Shown here in pieces: positions 60,572 to 64,000 of a DNA stretch of 64,000 bases. The DNA comes from DASZQY01 sp963843565 (GTDB lineage: Bacteria > Pseudomonadota > Alphaproteobacteria > Rhizobiales > Kaistiaceae). Under the pieces are notes generated by a model. It had not been told where the DNA came from and did no database searches. It saw only the letters and a list, made by a program, of their open reading frames with translations. The translations under genes and the position numbers were made by a program. Every line of letters begins with the position of its first letter. Position 1 is the stretch's first letter. Where the stretch lies: positions 1 to 64,000 of the forward strand of contig CAWJKY010000001.1 of assembly GCA_963843565.1 (NCBI GenBank). The letters run 5' to 3'.

Positions 60572-61543
60572 ATGCCCACCATTCACGACCTTCCCTTCAA
60601 AGCCTTCGTCGTCGAAACCGCGTTCCTCGGCGAGACGGCGATGTTCGCCCTCGGCGACGGCAGCGTGCAGCGCGTCGCCGGCGAGGCGGCCGAAGCGACC
60701 TCCGTCCATTCCGGCGCGATCCTTTCGGCGGCGGTTGCCGGCGAGAAACTGCTCACCGGTGGCGACGACGGTCTTGTCGCGCTCACCGACGCGGCCGGCT
60801 CCGTCGAGAAGCTCGCCGAGCGGCCGCGCAAGTGGATCGATCATGTCGCCGCCGGGCCTTCCGGCGCCGTTGCGTTCGCTGCCGGCAAGCAGGCGGTGGT
60901 GAAGCTCGCCGACGGTGCCGAGAAGACCTTCGATCACGAACGCGCGGTCGGCGGTCTCGCTTTCGCGCCGAAGGGTCTGCGCCTCGCAGTCGCCCGCTAC
61001 GACGGGGTGACGCTGTGGTGGGTCAACACCGAAGCCAAGCCCGTGTCGCTCGCCTGGAAGGGCGCACACATCGGCGTGGTGTTTTCACCGGACGGCAAGA
61101 ACGTCGTGACGGTCATGCAGGAGAACGCGCTGCACGGCTGGCGCCTTGAGGACGGCAAGGACATGCGCATGACCGGCTACCCGGGCAAGCCGCGTGCGCT
61201 GTCGTGGTCGGCCAAGGGACGCTATCTCGCCACCTCCGGCGCCAACGCCGCGATCCTGTGGCCGTTCCACTTCAAGGACGGTCCCATGGGCCGCCAGCCG
61301 CTTCAGCTTGGCGCCCGCGAGGTGGTGGTGACGCGCGTCGCCTGTCACCCGGAGTCGGAGGTCGTGGCGGTCGGCTACCAGGATGGCATGGTGCTCGCCG
61401 TCCGTTTTGCCGATCAGGAAGAGGCTTTGCTGCGGCGCGCATCGGACAGCCCGATTTCGGCGCTGGCCTGGAACCCGCGCGGTACGCGCCTTGCCTTTGG
61501 AACGGAGGCGGGGGAAGCCGGGATCGTGACACTCGCCGGCTGA
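60572..61543 (+). CDS. WD40/beta-propeller repeat protein
   Basis: A 323-aa protein made of propeller repeats. Strand blocks recur: GEKLLTGGDDGLVAL, RLAVARYDGVTLWWVN, IGVVFSPDGKNVVTVMQENALHGW, RYLATSGANAAILWP, and EVVAVGYQDGMVLAV. There are about six or seven blades, with no signal peptide. It probably scaffolds or assists the COG0523 GTPase encoded just upstream. No catalytic residues are visible. Confidence 0.85.
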   Translation: MPTIHDLPFKAFVVETAFLGETAMFALGDGSVQRVAGEAAEATSVHSGAILSAAVAGEKLLTGGDDGLVALTDAAGSVEKLAERPRKWIDHVAAGPSGAVAFAAGKQAVVKLADGAEKTFDHERAVGGLAFAPKGLRLAVARYDGVTLWWVNTEAKPVSLAWKGAHIGVVFSPDGKNVVTVMQENALHGWRLEDGKDMRMTGYPGKPRALSWSAKGRYLATSGANAAILWPFHFKDGPMGRQPLQLGAREVVVTRVACHPESEVVAVGYQDGMVLAVRFADQEEALLRRASDSPISALAWNPRGTRLAFGTEAGEAGIVTLAG

Positions 61544-61749
61544 GGCCCACCTGCCGTCGCCCGCGCCGCGGGCGCATCTTCTGGGCCCGCTCGGTCCACC
61601 GACGACCTTTCCAAATGCCCGGAATCGGCGGTCTTGCGCCGGGCGCCTGACATCCACGACTTGGTAACCGCCGCGACCCTAGTCTGCCCGGGCTGGGCGG
61701 GGGCGTTTGACCGGCGCGCCCGTATGTATCCCGCGTGGATTTTTGCGTC

Positions 61750-63069
61750 ATGCCTGCTCTGGTCAACCTCAGTCTGTTTGCCGCGGAGGCGCTCCTTTAC
61801 TTCGCCGTCATGACGGCGCTGTTTCGCGTCCGTCACCGGTTCGGCATCGGCCTGTTCTTCTGCGCCCTCGGCACGATGCACTTCCTCGAGACGTATCTCG
61901 CGGCCGTCCTCTACGTCTCGATGCCCGGCGGCTTCGCCATTTCCCCGGGCTCGGTCGTCCTGTTCTCCGGCAAGCTGGTGATGCTGCTCCTCGTCTACAT
62001 TCGCGAGGACGCCTCGACCGTGCGCCAGCCGATCTACGGCATCCTGATCGGCAACTTTCTCACCGTCGGCCTCGTTCTGCTGCTGCGCCATCACATCCTG
62101 CTTCCCGAGGTCGGCGGAAGCCTGCCCAACTTCGCCTTCATGGACCAAATGGGCTGGCTCATGGTGTGGGGGACGACGCTCCTCTACATCGACTGCATCC
62201 TGATCATCCTGCTCTACGAGCGCTCAGCGGCGTGGTTCGGCGACCGGCCGCTGCTGCGCATCGTGGCGAGCACCATGCTGGTGCTGACCTTCGATCAGGT
62301 CGGCTTTTACGCGGTGCTGCGCTTCGTTCTCGGCCTGCCGTTCAGCGTGCTCGCCGGAGGCTGGATCGCGAAGATGGCGGCGGCGATCCTCTACAGCGTC
62401 CTCGCCGCGGCCTATCTGAGGTGGGTTGAGGCGGCGCGGCCTGCCTATCGGCGCAAGCTCGGCGATGTCTTCGACGCGCTCACCTATCGCCAGCGCTACG
62501 AGGCGCTGCTGCGCGAAAGCGGCCGCGATTCGTTGACCGGCCTGCTCGACCGCGGGCGCTTCGACCGGGATGGCGTTCGCCTGGTCGCCGGGGCGCTTAC
62601 CCGGCGACGTCCGATCAGCCTGCTGGTCGTCGACGTCGATCATTTCAAGACGATCAATGACAGCTACGGCCACGCCATGGGCGACGAAGCATTGCGCAGC
62701 ATCGCCGCGGAATTCCACGAGGCGGTCCGCGAGGACGATCAGATCTATCGCTACGGCGGGGAGGAATTCGCGGTGCTTTGCCACGGGCTCCCGCATCAGG
62801 CGGCGATTCTGGCCGGCGAACGCCTGCGGCTCGGAACCGCCGCGCTTCAAATTCCCGGGATCGCGGAGCCGATCACGGTCAGCGTCGGCGTCGCCTCGGC
62901 GCCCGACGACGGCGACAATCTCGCCGAGCTGTTCGCGATGGCGGACAAGCGCCTCTACGAGGCCAAGAACAGCGGCCGCGATCGCGTGGTCGGCAGGCGC
63001 ACGGTGCCGCGTGGTGCCGGCGTGGTCGGCCTGCACCAGGAGGCGACGGCCGCCGGCCGCAAGGGCTGA
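61750..63069 (+). CDS. membrane diguanylate cyclase (GGDEF)
   Basis: A 439-aa cyclase making c-di-GMP. N-terminal sensory part of about seven TM segments (residues ~5-225), then a short coil and a GGDEF domain. The active site is GGEEF (336-340). The inhibitory I-site R327-x-x-D330 lies five residues before it, so product feedback is intact. DSLTGLLDRGRFDRD and DVDHFKTINDSYGHAMGDEAL are the metal and fold motifs. Start ATG 61750; GTG 61735 is in frame. No EAL domain. Confidence 0.92.
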   Translation: MPALVNLSLFAAEALLYFAVMTALFRVRHRFGIGLFFCALGTMHFLETYLAAVLYVSMPGGFAISPGSVVLFSGKLVMLLLVYIREDASTVRQPIYGILIGNFLTVGLVLLLRHHILLPEVGGSLPNFAFMDQMGWLMVWGTTLLYIDCILIILLYERSAAWFGDRPLLRIVASTMLVLTFDQVGFYAVLRFVLGLPFSVLAGGWIAKMAAAILYSVLAAAYLRWVEAARPAYRRKLGDVFDALTYRQRYEALLRESGRDSLTGLLDRGRFDRDGVRLVAGALTRRRPISLLVVDVDHFKTINDSYGHAMGDEALRSIAAEFHEAVREDDQIYRYGGEEFAVLCHGLPHQAAILAGERLRLGTAALQIPGIAEPITVSVGVASAPDDGDNLAELFAMADKRLYEAKNSGRDRVVGRRTVPRGAGVVGLHQEATAAGRKG

Positions 63070-63074
63070 AGCGT

Positions 63075-64000
63075 CTACTGGCCGGTCGCCGGGACGGCGA
63101 TGAGCACGTTCAGTTCCTGCTCGGGCACGAAGTCGGTTGCCGTCATCTCGAACTGAGTCGGCGCGATCTTCTTCACACTCGTCCCGCAGAACGACACCAG
63201 CGCGTCCGGACTGCCCTTGTCGACGACCAGGCGGAACTTGCCGATCGGACCCGACCAGTTGAGGGCCGTCGTCAGGATGTAGCTGATGCGCTTCTCGTTC
63301 ATGTAGGGGAAGCCGGTGTTGGCAACGGCGCCGAGTTTGGCCCGTGCGGCACGCGCAAAGGCGTCGTCGATGCAGTAGCTCTTCTTGTAGCCGGCGTCTT
63401 CCAGGGCCCAGTCGCCGAAGAAGCCGAAGCCGACCACCGGCTTGTATTCGTGCTCGACGACGATCTCCTTGCCCGGCGGAAAGGTCTGTTCCCAGTAGAA
63501 CGTCGCCTCGTACTTCCAGGCGGCGAAGGTGCTGTAGGGATCGACGAGCACCAGACCGAGGCGGTTCAGTTCGTCGCGTTCGGCCGCCGGTATGTCGCGC
63601 AGCGTATCGTAGAGCCCGTCGGCGATCGGATTGAGCGGCAGGTTGCGTGCCTTCAGTTCGGCGGTGCGGTCGACGCCCATCGCGGTCGCTCGGCCGTCGA
63701 GCGAAGCGTCGACCGGCTTGCCGTCGACCGTCACGGTGAAGTCGACGAAGTTCGCGTTGGCGCCGTCCGGCAGCACGATATTCATGTCGTCGGGCACGGT
63801 GGCGTCGATCGGGGGCAGGGGAAACGCCACCACGTAGGTCACCGGCGCGTCGGTGTGGTTGCGGAAGTGGTAGGTGACCTTCACCTTGTCGGCGGAGACG
63901 TAGAGATCCTCCGAGAGCAGGTCGATCTGGTCGTTGCGAACCAGCTCCAGGCCGCCGGCGCCGAGCTGCGCGGTCGAGTCGTTGGCGGATGCCGACCCTG
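63075..64000 (-). CDS. DUF4424 family exported protein (5' end outside window)
   Basis: The frame is open from the window edge to 63075, 308 codons, and the start lies beyond 64000. Visible: ELVRNDQIDLLSEDLYVSADKVKVTYHFRNHTDAPVTYVVAFPLP and WEQTFPPGKEIVVEHEYKP, both typical of DUF4424. A small residue-rich SASAN at the edge looks like the end of a signal peptide. The domain is uncharacterised and probably periplasmic. It converges with the cyclase gene 5 bp away. Confidence 0.8.
   Translation of the reverse strand, partial: GSASANDSTAQLGAGGLELVRNDQIDLLSEDLYVSADKVKVTYHFRNHTDAPVTYVVAFPLPPIDATVPDDMNIVLPDGANANFVDFTVTVDGKPVDASLDGRATAMGVDRTAELKARNLPLNPIADGLYDTLRDIPAAERDELNRLGLVLVDPYSTFAAWKYEATFYWEQTFPPGKEIVVEHEYKPVVGFGFFGDWALEDAGYKKSYCIDDAFARAARAKLGAVANTGFPYMNEKRISYILTTALNWSGPIGKFRLVVDKGSPDALVSFCGTSVKKIAPTQFEMTATDFVPEQELNVLIAVPATGQ

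Overview
The window looks like a chromosomal segment of an alphaproteobacterium, most likely Hyphomicrobiales (Rhizobiales). This is inferred from the high GC, the initiator-tRNA type, and the repertoire: ALDH16-type aldehyde dehydrogenase, DenD, BioY, COG0523 GTPase plus WD40 partner, DUF4424, and many ABC importers for small organics. There are no rRNA genes, phage genes, transposases or CRISPR arrays. Most of the window is ordinary metabolic and transport sequence with tightly packed genes and many 4-bp ATGA or GTGA overlaps.

Layout. 1-85: 3' end of an initiator tRNA-fMet gene and a terminator. 180-8977: a lactonase, a MaoC dehydratase, a cellobiose phosphorylase, an NAD-dependent epimerase coupled to ogt, deoC, a secreted retropepsin-like protein and an unknown 143-aa protein. 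8905-10458: the most unusual locus. A segment running from the 3' end of the 143-aa gene to the 5' end of the ALDH16 gene looks tandemly duplicated, and each half carries a different toxin-antitoxin module (TumE/TumA-like, then YefM/YoeB-like). The join is a short in-frame chimeric ORF. 10413-15103: ALDH16, an NTF2-like secreted protein and two tandem GIDE-domain membrane proteins. 15120-18439: a MarR-EmrA-EmrB type efflux operon. 18605-21769: an IleRS of the long eukaryote-like type, followed by a lower-GC orphan gene with a HEPN-like Rx4H motif. 22686-32042: ketopantoate reductase, BioY, a cold-shock protein, an aminotransferase next to a truncated LprI-like remnant, a PEP-mutase-like, GNAT and SDR operon, and D-erythronate dehydrogenase. 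32049-35246: a divergent set (2-hydroxyacid dehydrogenase, EamA, SDR, MarR).

35298-44180 appears to be a heterocycle (purine or pyrimidine) scavenging locus. On the minus strand it has an NMT1/ThiY-like binding protein, ATPase, permease, CodA-like amidohydrolase, FAD oxidase, HXXEE membrane protein and flavodoxin-fold reductase. Divergently it has RidA and an 8-oxoguanine-deaminase-like amidohydrolase. 44271-46404: a NiCoT Ni/Co permease behind a Fur-type box, and two tandem P-loop nucleotide-kinase-like genes, one without a standard start codon. 46460-56166: an operon of creatininase-family hydrolase, SDR, two oligopeptide-binding proteins, DppB, DppC, a YbjN-domain secreted protein, DppD and DppF. 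56163-64000: EamA, a TetR/hydrolase pair with a clear palindromic operator, a VOC protein, a COG0523 metal GTPase with a WD40 partner, a membrane diguanylate cyclase, and a DUF4424 protein cut by the window end.

Start sites were chosen from ribosome-binding sites, overlaps and family length. All functions come from reading motifs by eye, without database searches.
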